64,000 nucleotides of DNA from Moniliella sp. 'wahieum' (GCA_003971905.1 RSEE01000033.1:15001-79000); one strand, 5' to 3'. Shown: positions 1 through 11,691, numbered from the stretch's first letter. Notes: generated by a model from the letters alone, not told the origin. Numbers and translations are program-made.

Positions 1-39
1 AAACCCACTGTAAGGAAGGAAGTACTACGATTGTTATAC
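1..39 (+). other. 3' tail of ITS1
   Basis: This lies directly upstream of the recognisable 5.8S start. It is too short to compare further. Confidence 0.7.
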
Positions 40-195
40 AACTTTTGGCAATGGATCTCTTGGTTCTCCCATCGATGAAGAACGCAGCGAAACGCGAAAG
101 GTAGTGTGAATTGCAGAACCGTGAACCATCGAGTCTTTGAACGCATCTTGCGCCAGGGGGCTATTCCCCCCGGCATGCCTGTTTGAGTGTTGTGA
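40..195 (+). rRNA. 5.8S ribosomal RNA
   Basis: The universal fungal 5.8S core is present: the ATCTCTTGGTTCTC block, the GATGAAGAACGCAGCGAAA block and the CTTTGAACGCA block, ending near GCATGCCTGTTTGAG. The length of about 156 nt is normal. The variants TTCTCCCATCG and GCGAAACGCGA recall Ustilaginomycotina such as Malassezia, which is the main basis for the taxonomic guess. Ends are set by comparison with remembered yeast 5.8S and may be off by a few bases. Confidence 0.95.
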
Positions 196-317
196 ATCCT
201 TATCATTCGGTGGAATGGATATGGGAGCTTGATCCATCGGGGACTCTCCTGAAAAGTACGAAGGTACCACTAGGAAGCGACGTTGTAGTGGGAGGCCGAT
301 ACGAACACCCCCCCCGA
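196..317 (+). other. ITS2 spacer
   Basis: Sequence between the 5.8S 3' end and the LSU 5' end. At about 122 nt it is short for a fungal ITS2. Confidence 0.85.
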
Positions 318-648
318 TTCGACCTCAGATCAGGTAGGACTACCCGCTGAACTTAAGCATATCAATAAGCGGAGGAAGAGAAACAAACATGGATTCCCCT
401 AGTAGCGGCGAGCGAAGCGGGATGAGCCCAGATTTGAAAGCTCCCTTGCGGGCGCATTGTAAGCTGGAGACGTGCCTCGTGCGGTGCGGCTGGACGCCAA
501 GTCTGCTGGAAAGCAGCATCAGAGAGGGTGAGAATCCCGTGCTTGGTCTGGCCTGGTGCGTGTTGTGGGGTGCGCTCGACGAGTCGCGTTGTTGGGAATG
601 CAGCGCAAAGAGGGGTGGTAAAGGCCATCCAAGGCTAAATATGGGGGA

Positions 649-682
<34 letters not shown>

Positions 683-2463
683 ATGAAAAGCACTTTGGAA
701 AGAGAGTTAAAGAGTACGTGAAATTGCCAAAAGGGAAGCGTTGGAAGTCAGTGCCGGAGCGGCGCCTCGTCTGCCCCTCTCGGGGGGTGTACTGTGGCGG
801 CCGTGGGGCCCATGTCGGTTGCGTGTGGGGGGGAGAAGGCGGCGCGGAAGGTGGCTTTCCCTCTGGGGGGAGTGTTATAGCCGCGCTGTGGATGCCCCGC
901 ACACGACCGAGGACTGCCATTGGTGGACATGGGCTTAATGGCTTTCAGCGGCCGTCTTGAAACACGGACCAAGGAGTCTAACATGTATGCGAGTATGTGG
1001 GTGGCAAACCCGGCGTGCGAAAAGAAAGTGATGTGGGTACGAACCCTCGGGTGCAGTACCGGCCGGCCCTGCGTGTGCGCACAAGATGGGTCTGAGCAAG
1101 AGCATACCTGTTGGGACCCGAAAGATGGTGAACTTTGCCTGGCTAGGATGAAGCCAGGGGAAACCCTGGTGGAGGTCCGTCGCGGTTCTGACGTGCAAAT
1201 CGATCGTTTGAGCTGGGCAAAGGGGCGAAAGACTAATCGAACCATCTAGTAGCTGGTTCCTGCCGAAGTTTCCCTCAGGATAGCAGAAGCTCGTGTGAGA
1301 ACAATTTTATGAGGTAAAGCGAATGATTAGAGGCCTTGGGGACGAAATGTTCTTAACCTATTCTCAAACTTTAAATGCGTAAGAAGCACTTGCTGCTTGG
1401 TTGAGCTTGTGCGTTGAATGTGAGTTTCTAGTGGGCCATTTTTGGTAAGCAGAACTGGCGATGCGGGATGAACCGATCGTGTGGTTAAGGAGCCAGAGTA
1501 CACGCTCATGAGACACCACAAAAGGGTGGTACATCTAGACAGTTGGACGGTGGCCATGGAAGTCGGAATCCGCTAAGGAGTGTGTAACAACTCACCAACC
1601 GAATGTACTAGCCCTGAAAATGGATGGCGCTGAAGCGTGTCTCCCATACCACACCTTTCGTGCCAGAGTTGTGCGAAAGAGTAGGCAGGCGCGGGGGTTT
1701 GTGCCGAAGCGTTGGGCGTGAGCCTGCGTGGAACGGCCCCTGGTGCAGATCTTGGTGTGTAGCAGTAGCAAATATTCAAGCGAGTAACTTGAAGACTGAA
1801 GTGGAGAAAGGTTCCATGGTAACAGCAGTTGGACATGGTGAGCCGATCCTAACCGATAGGCTGATGCTGATCCATAGCACCCTTTTGGGGGGTGTGGTTC
1901 GGGAAAGGGAAGACGGTTAAGATTCCGTCGCCGGGATGAGGATGTATGGAGCGGTAACGCAAGCAAGCCAGGAGACGCTGGCGAGTACCCAGGAAGAGTT
2001 TTCTTTCTGCTTAACCATGCTGAGAATGCGCCGTGGAATCGGGTTATCGGAGAGACGGTGCAGGGCGTGGGAAGAGTGCTGGCGCTACGCTGGCATCTGG
2101 TGTGTGCTCGACGGCCCGTGAAAATCCTGGTGCGTGTCTAGTCTCTCGCCCGGTCGTACTGATCACCGCAGCAGGTCTCCAAGGTGAAGAGCCTCTAGTT
2201 GAAACGAGAACGTAGGTAAGGGAAGTCGGCAAATTTGATCCGTAACTTTGGGAGAAGGATTGGCTCCAAGGCTTGGGTGCTGGCCGGGGCGTGCGGGTGG
2301 GCGGCCTGGGCTGCGGGGGCGCAAGCTCCTGGCGGCTGGGCGGCGCGCTGCGGCGCGGTCCGAAAGGTGCGCTGAACAAGCGACTTGGAACTGGTACGGA
2401 CGCGGGGAATCTGACTGTCTAATTAAAACATAGCATTGCGATGGCCATAACGTGGTGTTGACG

Positions 2464-2497
<34 letters not shown>

Positions 2498-2631
2498 AGT
2501 GAAGAGATTCAACCAAGCGGGTAAACGGCAGGAGTAACTATGACTCTCTTAAGGTAGCCAGCCAAATGCCTCGTCATTTAATTCGTGACGCGCATGAATG
2601 GATTAACGAGACTCCCACTATCCCTGTCTCT
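318..2631 (+). rRNA. Large-subunit (25S/28S) rRNA, 3'-truncated
   Basis: The gene starts at the GACCTCAGATCAGGTAGGAC block, followed by the ACCCGCTGAACTTAAGC and AATAAGCGGAGGA blocks. GGATTCCCCTAGTAGCGG is a basidiomycete-style reading of the D1 entry. Conserved LSU core continues to CTCTTAAGGTAGCC (2546-2560) and GGATTAACGAG (2600-2610). It stops at about 2629-2631 within the block that normally reads TCCCTATCTACTATCTAGCG. The last third of LSU is absent downstream. A 4-base tandem repeat (GCCA, 2557-2564) interrupts the otherwise invariant AAGGTAGCCAAATG block. Confidence 0.93.
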
Positions 2632-3944
2632 GGTGCAGGCCCCTCACAGTCCTGTTTGAGATGTTAGTGTCTGATCCCCCCCTCTCTCTTCGGAGAGAGG
2701 GGGGCTTTGCACCCTGCAAGCCAACCCTACCGATCCATACGACAAATTGGCAAAGAAAAAAGAGTGGAAAGAAAGTGAATTTGCCGATTGATCTCCTCTC
2801 CCCCTTGTTGCCTCTCTGTTACGGAGCCCCCCTGTAAGGTTCCGACTTGTGGATATACTGACCTTCCGACTGGGACATATACTGACCCCTGCAGATGCTG
2901 ACTTGTGATGAAACTGTTAACTGGCAGGCCACCTGGGCAGAGTGCCTTCGGCCACTCACCGGAGTGGTTGTCGATCCCCCCTGTAACCTCCGTACGGGAT
3001 TTCTCTCCCCATCCCCCCACAGTCCAATGCATTCCCCCTATACTCTACCACTACCACCATCCATCACCATAGAACCGTGACCGCACCGCATCCCGTCCGA
3101 TCGCCACGGTCACCACGGCATCACCCAGTCCGTATATACCGCAATAGAAGATGAGGCTCACGTGGGAATGCTCGATGCCACCCTTCATTATGTACCCTCC
3201 TCCTCTCCAGCTGCGCCCCGCGCCTCTTTCTACCCACACCAGCCCCCCTCCAGAGCTCCATTTTTAGGTACAGTAAGAGACCCTCCCCACCGCCCACACC
3301 AACAGTGATGAGCAACAGCTACCCGCATGGTACCTCCCAACTTTGCACCCCAGCCCTGCCAAAGGATTGACCTCCCCGCCGCCACCCTACGCCCAGTGGT
3401 CCTCTTACCCACCCCCTTCACTGCGTACTAATACCGCTTGGACGTAGCGCCTGCCACGCTGAAGTTATACCGTCTCCTTCCCTGAGATCTGTGTCGTTAA
3501 TAGTGTGGCGGCGCATATCTTGCTAACCCTAGTACCATAAGCGCGTGCACGTGCATCTTAAGGTTGGCACATCACATTTGGTCTGGCCTGCAACAGCCGC
3601 CTGCTCCTTTGCCCCACCACCACCACCGCCACTACCACCACGTATGCCAAGTTGTTGTTCCGGCCAGCACTTTCAGTATGTGCGTTGGGCCGGCTGACAG
3701 TGCCTGGGCGACCAACGTGGGGCCATTTGAGGTATCGTGGGTGTACAGCCGGGCTTGATTCGCTGTAACCGGGGCTCAATCCCCTCTCCTCGGGAAAGCG
3801 GGGTGAAAGATGATATACCGAACGCTGGCTTACTCATGGGTGAACGCATGCACTGCTTGGAGTAAGTCTCCACTACTGCATCGCTTGCTCGTCATAGTCA
3901 CTGACTTTCCGATTTGATACAGGATGCGTCTTATGGGATGCACC
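2632..3944 (+). other. 1.3-kb sequence interrupting LSU at the R1-type site
   Basis: Non-rRNA sequence between the LSU break and a second copy of the LSU target flank. Its first bases, GGTGCA (2632-2637), can pair with TGCACC (2708-2713). They enclose a perfect 12-bp hairpin closed by a TTCG tetraloop (2677-2704), so it starts with a strong RNA-like structure. No long ORF and no group I intron core was recognised. Motifs resembling intron branch sites (ATATACTGAC) occur near 2850-2890. It may be a retroelement remnant, an intron or unrelated spacer; identity is unresolved. Confidence 0.4.
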
Positions 3945-3993
3945 TGTCCCAATCTACTCCGTTACGAAACCACAGCCCGGGTACGGGCTTGGC
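3945..3993 (+). repeat. Diverged second copy of the LSU target flank
   Basis: TGTCCCAATCTACT (3945-3958) differs by one base from the normal LSU sequence TGTCCCTATCTACT. It is followed by CGAAACCACAGCC (3965-3977, exact) and ACGGGCTTGGC (3983-3993, exact), in the same order and nearly the same spacing as in LSU. The match fades after 3993. The 14-mer equals the target-site duplication made by R1 elements in arthropods, and here it flanks the far side of the interrupting sequence. Confidence 0.65.
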
Positions 3994-6900
3994 GACTACG
4001 CCTGAGCAAGAACGGTTGTTTGACGATGATGCGCCCTCGACAATGCGAGAGGTGCTCCCAATTTGGGCATACGGCGATGGCCTTCCAACAAGCGGCGGCC
4101 GGGGGCAAGAAGGGTTGTCTCATCCCCGACCACCGGTGGCCAGTGCCAAACCTTGATTGACGCGTCGATGTGGTCGATTGCTTGCAAGAAAGGTGTACCC
4201 CTAAGCAGGTCGAATGCGCCGCAGAGGAAGTCGGGATTGGAGCGAATTAGAACGGAAGTGGCAGCTGCAGCTTTTGATGCGACCCAGGCAAGCGCGCGTG
4301 GTTCGTCCCGAAGGAAGCGTGGTCGTGTTTACTCCCCCGCCCAATCGGAGTGGGAGTCTTTTGGCGGCGGTCAAGACGCACAGGCGCGGTCGTGGTCGTT
4401 GGGCGTCATTGGGGCCGGTACGCAGTCAACACGGAGAGCAGCGCTCAACGCTGTCTTTGCGCGCATGGCTGCTCTTGCAAAGGCCCTTGCCCCCCTTGCC
4501 TGGTGGATCTGACCAAGGGTTCATATCGGGTGAGGATGAAGGGGACGGAGCGGGAAGCGAGTGGTGAGGGTCGGAGGGCGAGCAGGCCAACTGGGGGCTG
4601 GGCCTGCTTGAGGCGCCTTTCGGTCCTTCTCCCTCTTGCCTGACCCGCGGCGAAGATTCTTCACAAGGCAAAGGAACCAGGATCATGTTCGCCAACTTGG
4701 CCTGGGGGCTCCATGCTAGCGGGGATGCCCATGTGGAACGCCTCGTACTAGTCGCCACTAATAAGTGCCGACCAACGCCAGCCTCGATGCTTTTGTCTCA
4801 CCACTGTCGCTCACCCACCTATCTACCTGCTCCTCGCGAAGAAACAGTTTGCCACTGCGTATGAGCGACTCTGCCTTGAAAGTGGTGAAAGGGGGCTGCT
4901 GCAGCTCTTTTATGAGTTCCCCCTGGACTTCTTAACACCCTGCACCAGCTCGGTCTGAAGCGCCCCACGTGTTGTACGAGACGATGTATGTGACGCCAAT
5001 GAGTGCCGATGACTGTCCCGAATCAGCAGTGGTAGGAGGAATGGCTTCCCCAGCCCAGGCGACCCTGGACGAATTCAAGAAGCTCGATCAAATCCAGCTC
5101 ATCAGTATCTCTGCCACAGCGACTGTGCTAGCTCATCTGTATTGGTACGTTGGCGTGATGTCCCATTCATCCGTTGGGACGCTCTTCTGCCTCTCGCCAG
5201 GCACCCGGCGCGGTCATAGGTGCGACGAAATGGGGGGCGAAGGAGAGAAAGAGCGCGAGGAGAAGGAGGTGCTAACCCGTACATGCCTCATGAGCAGATG
5301 GAGCGCCATCCCAACTCTCACAGCTGCGCAAGATGATGCACACCCTTCTTTGTCCGACAAACTGTTTTTCTCAATGCTGTACGTCAACTCCTGTGTTGGG
5401 CTTCACACGATGGGGGGCGGAGGCGGGGACCACAACGTATTACGACAAGTGGAATGATGCGGAGGACCGACTGGAGTGCCTGGTGTCTAAGAGCGTGCGT
5501 ATATGTTGATGATCTCTTCAGGGTTGTGACTCAACCCCACTGGAAAAGAACGCAGAGGGGTTGATATACTTACTAGATACGCTTTGGCTTCTCAGTTTGA
5601 CCAAGCTTCGCAAGGTGCTGAGCACTGGACCGCCAAGTTGTTTGTTGCAATGGAAGGCATAGCCCATCCAGCGAAGAAGGTGTCTCCTTTGAATGGAACA
5701 CTATGGCTCGACGAGCCCTTCAGTGCTTCATCCCTTGCCGCCTCATCTGTCAGGGTTGTTCGCTTACGCCTCTCGCTGCCTTCTCGCCCGGGCTGTGATG
5801 GCGGTGCGTTACCCGCGTTCCCTTGTACAGTGCGAGTTACTGCAACCAAAGCAGATCAGAAACCGCGCCAGAAGTAACTGGGACGTACGTATTCACACAA
5901 CGAGGAACATACCTGGATCAATACCCGGCTTCCAGGCATGCGAGCGTGCGCGGTGGACGTGCCGGCTCTCCTCCACTTGACGATGGGCAGCTGCACCCGC
6001 GAAGGAAGTGCCCACACCATTCCCCTCGTTGGGGTCTTCGATGATCCTGATTGCGCTTTGGCTGGGCAGGTACGTGGAAAAGGAGTGTCAGAGCTGCATC
6101 CGCCTCTTTTGGCGGCCGGCCGTCAACCTGCGGGATAGCCACGTGCGCATGGCCAACACCGGAAGCACCTTGAAGCCGTCTGCAGTGTTCCCTGCTGCAG
6201 TGCAGGTCTGAAGCGGCTGTTGCTCGTGGGAGGGGGGGTTAATTTGGGTGTTTCTTGGCCGCAACAACGAGAGAAGATAGTAGCCAACAGAACGCGAGCA
6301 GCCCGGGGTAGAACAGCAATCGATCGCCTTCGTGAGACCGCCCAGAACAGGGTTGTTGGCCTCAAGAAACCGAAAGCGTAGGATCCCTGCCCACGCAAGG
6401 ACGCGCCAGCCGAGGAGGGTGTACGTGGGTCGCGCATACGTGCGCGGCGAGGGGCCAGAGGGCGCGCGGTGGCGGCGGTGTGGGTGCGGATGTGCCCGTC
6501 GGCACAGTCCTGCGTTCCTCGTTATCGCGGCGAGCGTTGCGGCCACCGCCTCGGTTGGCGCGCCGAAGGAGTCGCAATTCATCCACATTGGGTGCGGCCA
6601 CGCCGCCTACAACCCTAGCACCGCGCCGAATTTAATCTCGTCGCGTCTGAGATCTGTGAGCGCTTTTGCATCTCCACTACCAGCACTTTCGCCACTGCTG
6701 CACCTCGTGTCCTTGCTTCCTCTCCTCTCGCTGTGCACGAAGCTGGAAGCGTGCTCATGGGGGCGACGCCCGTTGCCTGCTCTTCTTGCGGCCCATCCTT
6801 GTGGATGCAGCGCCCGAACTGGCATCGAGTGGGCGGCTGGGACGAAGGCCTAGGCGATCGTCTCAAGCAGCATGCCGAGCGAGACACGCTGTTCCCTCCC

Positions 6901-7190
6901 CTGCCCACCTCGAGTCATCGGTACGACGAACCGGGCCATGTGTGCAAACGTGAATCGTGTCCTTCCCGATTCGGCCACGTCTGCTCAAATCGAGATCGTC
7001 GCGATGGGAGGCGGAATGCAAATCAACCTGGATGCGGCCCACCCATGGGGTACTGACAGCGGGATTACGCGTGTGGTGGCAACGAGGACGGCGACGAATG
7101 AGACTAGGTTCATATCGCTCCTGTCCCCAGTGGTGGGTGTTGCGGCAAATATGAGGTTCATGCTGCCATCAAGCAGCACGCCGTGACGTT
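3994..7190 (+). mobile_element. Decayed retroelement-like sequence (fossil)
   Basis: No intact gene is present. Short translated stretches resemble retroelement parts: a CX2CX4H zinc-knuckle-like string at 4044-4070 and a YVDD reverse-transcriptase-type box at 5502-5513, with following text loosely like the region after the RT box. A second Cys/His-rich string lies near 6930-6980. The order (knuckle, then YVDD) fits a gag-pol layout, but the family cannot be fixed; non-LTR and tyrosine-recombinase types are both possible. It is clearly broken, with many breaks, and old. Confidence 0.3.
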
Positions 7191-9378
7191 GTGTGGCATC
7201 TCATCGGTCCGCTTATGTTGCCTGTTTGCATCCGGCAAGCCCATCTCGCCGCCACCTTCCTAGCCGCAGTGCAGCCACGCCGACGTGCTAGACGTGCAAA
7301 TGATTTTTTCACGTAGTACTGCACGACGTTGGTACCTCTGTACCCACTATGTGTTAATCAGGTACGACACCCATGCCTTGCTCTGCTGTGATATACTGAC
7401 CAGCGCGCTAAACAGGTACGATATGCTTGCCGGAGCCAAATAGCCGATGGAAACAAGCAAGTGATCGCCCCGCCATCTGCAGAGGCGTTGTTCCCTGTGC
7501 ACCAGGATTAAACAACCCGCCAGACAACGACAACCTCGGATGGTGAGGGGGGGGGGGGGGGGGGTGCCAGGTCCTGCCGCCCAGGGGACCAGGTCGTTCC
7601 CAATGAACACAATGGACATGCTTTGCAAGAGAGCTATCGGCGCTGCACCACTGGTGTGGGTAGCGTCAATGGGCTTCACTCTCGATTGAATGTTGATGAT
7701 TGAGGCGACCAGTGGACTCGCCGCGCTTGCTGGTCGGGTGCGCTGTCGATCACCCCCGAACCCCGAGCCGTGTCGGAGTGAAACCGCATAAGGACGCTAC
7801 TGATGTGCGGGCTGCGAATGAGGGCAGCGCCGGTGCCAACACCGATGGTACACCTGGGGCTGTTGGCAAATAGGAAGCCTAACAATGCTCAGTGGCGCTG
7901 AGACCAGGCCCTACAACACCTCTTCAGCCAGAGAGCGCCGACTGCACGGCCCTACTCAATGTCGGGGTTGTGGTTCCCGCTATTGGTCCGGCATGTACGA
8001 ATCCCCTCCCACACACACACACACACTTCCTCTGGTATGATGTATTGACCCTCGCGCTTGTGCAGGCCCGAGTATGCAGGTTCTGATATGCAGACGGAGA
8101 TAGATAACCAAGAGATTATCTCACTATCTGAGCACTAGGACAAGATCGTTGAACAAAGTGGTGCCCGCTTTTCATTGATGTGGAAGGTGTCGGTTGTAGG
8201 TCATCGCCTCTGCCTTAGGCCACTCGCCAAGATGATGACGCTGCGGCAGCTGTCAAGTCCATGCCCACAGGCACGCTCTCAGAGTTCATGTCGTCTTATG
8301 ACCACGATCCTAGTGCTGCATACCGGTGTGCCTTCCCCCCTCTTCTCCCAGATGGAAATCAGGACCAAGTTGCCTCGCTCAAGCCTAAGGAATGTGCAAC
8401 AGGCATGGAAGTGTGGGAGTAGCAGGATGAGAAGTTGTGCTGCTGCTGCTCATCGCCCCTCCTGACCCACTTTGTTGGTAGAGATGCCGGTATGTGGTCC
8501 CTATTCGTGTGCCGTGGCTCAAGTTGCTGATGGGTCGCATTGGCCAGGCGCCGGACCAGAGGCAATCGAGCGCACGCACCGAAGCAGCGCTTGACGCGTC
8601 ACGTCACCGACCCCTAGCCAATCGTCCAAGGCACCAATGGCGGATGTGCGGGGGTGTAGCGCTCCCCGGGCCATGCGTGCCCCCAGTGTCACCCGGCGGC
8701 TGCTGCCTCGAACCAGGGTGTGGTTGAGCAAGCCGAAGGAGGGCCTCGTCTGCTTGTTGGTGCGGGGCGGGCTGGTGACGGCCGAAGGGAATCTATGATG
8801 ATACCCGAAGACTGGGGTTGGGTTGCCGAAGCCACTCAACTGCCCCAGCATGCCCCCATGCATCGCCTCGGCAGCGCCCCACCCGACAGCCACCCGCAGG
8901 CAGCACACAGGCCCCCCCAGCAACCCGCAGGCTGTCGGCAAAGGCAGCAGCCCATGGCCATGGCAGAAACGGTCAGAGAGCTGGTGGGGAGCTGTGTGGC
9001 TGAAGGATGTAGTGCCCGCGCTGGCGGCAGGCCGAGGGGTGGTCAGTGCACACTGCTGTGCTGCCCGGCTGGCCCTGCGCATGTCATCCATCATTCCTCG
9101 CATCCGCCGGCCCCCACCCGCGTTGGGTGTCGACGGTGCGGGGGAAGAAGAGAAGTATTGCCTGCTGCCGCCCCAATCCACCGCGGTAACCCCGCCCACC
9201 TGTCTGTCCCAAGCCCGATTGCCCATCCCCGCTCGCTCTCCCGACGGATGGGTGGCGGCGCTGCGGGGCTGCCACACCACTTCATATCCCGCCCGTTGCG
9301 ACAGGCAGAACACTCTCGTCCACCCCCCCCCCCCACCCTCTCTCTTCCGTCGCGTGTCTTGTCGCCCCCCCCTCCCAC
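7191..9378. other. No gene recognised
   Basis: Open frames on both strands at 8519-9566 are long but mutually overlapping and rich in Pro, Gly and Arg, as expected from GC-biased noncoding DNA. Intron-like 3' signals (a TACTGACC-type box followed by CAGG) occur near 7390-7420 and 8036-8068, so vestiges of spliced genes may lie here. The C-rich tract at 9321-9378 probably belongs to the leader of the next gene. Confidence 0.5.
7547..7564 (+). repeat. G18 homopolymer
   Basis: An uninterrupted run of 18 G. Its length is likely to be unreliable in the assembly. Confidence 0.9.
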
Positions 9379-11140
9379 ATGCCCGCCCCGATGCAAATCG
9401 TGCGCAACACGCCTTGCCCGTCCCGGCCATCCCGGAGGGCAACCTGTTTAGTGTCCTGATCAACAGCCCGCTGCCGGACTCCCACCCTGTTTTCGTGCGG
9501 AACGATGGGAAAGTCTCGACGTGCGTATGCAATGCCACTACCTCTTTCTGGTCCCTCCTGTGTTAGACAAGAGTGGAAGACGAATTGAAACTGACCGACC
9601 CTCCCACCCGCCCCCCTACCATTCTTCTTAACGGCCACTTTGACCCGGTGGCAGACGCGGCCAACTCATCCGTCTTTCTCGCCAGCTGGCCTATGCCTTT
9701 GTCCACCGTCTGCATCTGCGCCCTGGGGACAAAGTGGCGCTGTTGGCCTACAACTCGACATGGGTCCCCGTGGTGTTTTACGCATGCTTTATTGCTCGGT
9801 TGGTGGTGGTGCCATTGAGCTATTCCCTCACGGCGATCGAAATGGATCCGCTCATCACCGACTCGGACAGCAAGATCTTGATTTCGGACGAAGCGCATCG
9901 TGCGACGGCGCACCAAGCTACCAAACTGCCCATCTGGATCGTCGAAGACCAAGGCGCAACGGACGCGATGCCAACGAACAAGCACGAGCCCCACTTGTTG
10001 CGCACACTCTTGTCGTCGAACGAGTTGGATCCGCTTCCGTTGTCTCATCCTTCGGAACCGGCCGTGATTGCATACAGTTCCGGCACGACGGGCAAGAGCA
10101 AAGGTACGCTGTTGACCCATCGCAACTTTGTTGCGCAGCTGGTCCAGTGTCAGACGGCATTGGCATCGTATTGCCATACGGATGATGTGACCGTGGCGTT
10201 TTTGCCGTTGGGCCATGTGTTTGGGTTGGTCAAGTATATGTTGTACACGTTTCATCAGGGCATCACGGCCGTCTTGTTACCCCGCTTTGAGCTGGAGACG
10301 GTGCTGGCAGCCGTGCAGAAATGGCAGGTGCGGTTTTTGTTTTGTGCGCCGCCCGTGGCAGTGTTGTTGGCCAAGCATCCGGCGGTGGAGCAATACGATT
10401 TGCGTTCGCTAACCGCCTTGTTGGTCGGAGCTGCCCCGTTGAGCGAAAGTCTGGCCTCGGCGTGCGTGCAGAAGCGGTTGCCTGGGCTGCAGGTTTCCCA
10501 AGTGGCGGGCATGACCGAGACGACATCGGTCATGACGCTCAGCATGCCCGACACCTATGGCCCAGGGCGTGGGTCCGGCGGCCAAGTGGCGCCGTTGACC
10601 GAGGTGCGCTTGGTAACGGAGGCAGGGGAAGATGTGGCGTTTAGCCTGAATCCCGAAACGGGACGAAGCTACGCAGGGGAGATTTGGGTCCGGGCCCCCA
10701 CCGTGTTTGCTGGCTACCTTAACAATGCGAGTGCCACTGAAGCCACTATGGAGGGCGAGTGGCTCAAGACGGGCGATGTGGGCGAACATCGGGATGGGTT
10801 TATTTGGTACGTCGACCGGCAAAAGGAGTTGATCAAGCACAATGGCTTCCAAGTCGCGCCCTCTGAGTTGGAGGCCGTCTTGCTTGAGCATCCTGATCTG
10901 AGCGATGCGGCCGTGGTGGGGGTGTACATGGAAGCCGACGCGACCGAAGTCCCCAGGGCGTTTGTCGTGCCGCGCCACAACGGCGTCAAGCCCGAGGAGG
11001 TGCGGGCTTGGGTGGATAAGCAGGTCAGCTCGCACAAGCGCTTGCGGGGGGGAGTGTACTTCGTTCCGTCCATTCCCAAATCGCCCAGTGGCAAAATTTT
11101 ACGGCGAACATTGCGTGACCAGCCGCTGCCCAAGCTGTAG
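9379..11140 (+). CDS. AMP-forming acyl-CoA synthetase (4-coumarate-CoA ligase-like)
   Basis: This enzyme of the ANL superfamily activates a carboxylic acid with ATP and transfers it to CoA. Motifs in order: P-loop YSSGTTGKSKG, AGMTET, TGDVGEHRDGF, the hinge WYVDRQKELIKHNGFQ and the C-terminal catalytic lysine in PKSPSGKILRR. Exons 9379-9520 and 9655-11140 join in phase across a GTGCGT...GGCAG intron, giving DGKVST then RGQLIRLSRQ. The N-terminal text (NLFSVLINSPLPD) is typical of the family. The ATGs at 9379 and 9391 are one frame off from this text, so the start needs a one-base correction or differs. The protein ends PKL, at best a weak peroxisomal signal. Substrate is unknown. Confidence 0.85.
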
Positions 11141-11602
11141 CTAGCTGATGATCTCGCGCCTGCCCTACTCCCGTTCACATCGCTTGCGTTGGGCCCAGTT
11201 GCAGGTCCAGCGAACCAAGCCAGTGTCCATTGGCCCCTATGCAACGAACGTATGCTCCCTCTAGTACAGATAAAAATGCAAATAAAGAATGCCTCATTTT
11301 CACCGCCGGTACTATTCATCCAATTCATCATCTTGAGTCCCCTATATCTCCCCTCCCTCTGTTGGCTTAGTTAGGGTGGGAGGGGAGCGAAAGATCAAGG
11401 GTGGGGAAAGAGGTGTTGCTGCTGTGGTTCGAGCTTGACTGGCGGCGAGACGAGCAAAAGGTTGTAAAGCAACATTAACCCTGGGAGCTTGAGCGTCGTC
11501 ATGCGCTTCTGCACTCAGGACGCAGCTGGCAGGTCAGGCCGCGTAGAACACGCAAAGCTGACCCCATGTACAGGACACCGCTAGCGCGGATGGCAAACAC
11601 AG
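11141..11602. other. Intergenic, no gene seen
   Basis: An AATAAAGAAT polyadenylation-like string at 11281-11290 may serve the ligase gene. Nothing else was recognised. Confidence 0.5.
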
Positions 11603-11688
11603 TCCTCGATGGTCCAACGGCTATGATGTGACGCTCTCACGCTCCGGCGCTGTACCGTCAAGACCCGGGTTCGACTCCGGTCGGGGAA
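11603..11688 (+). tRNA. tRNA-Glu (CTC) with intron
   Basis: The cloverleaf can be drawn by hand: acceptor TCCTCGA with TCGGGGA, discriminator A, D-arm around CCAACGGCTATGA, anticodon stem TGACG with CGTCA, loop CTCTCAC with anticodon CTC, and T-arm GGGTTCGACTCC. About 15 nt (near 11640-11654) interrupts the anticodon loop after position 37, the canonical place for a nuclear tRNA intron. Confidence 0.9.
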
Positions 11689-11691
11689 CAA

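Noticed and set aside
2632-3944. Group I intron in LSU
   Set aside because: Position would be possible, but I could not find the P, Q, R and S core elements, and the target-like duplication on the far side does not fit simple intron insertion. A model search could still overturn this.
8519-9538. 339-residue minus-strand open frame
   Set aside because: It is overlapped by two equally open plus-strand frames, is Gly/Arg-rich and has no family text. Typical of GC-biased noncoding DNA; its 3' part covers the leader of the ligase gene.
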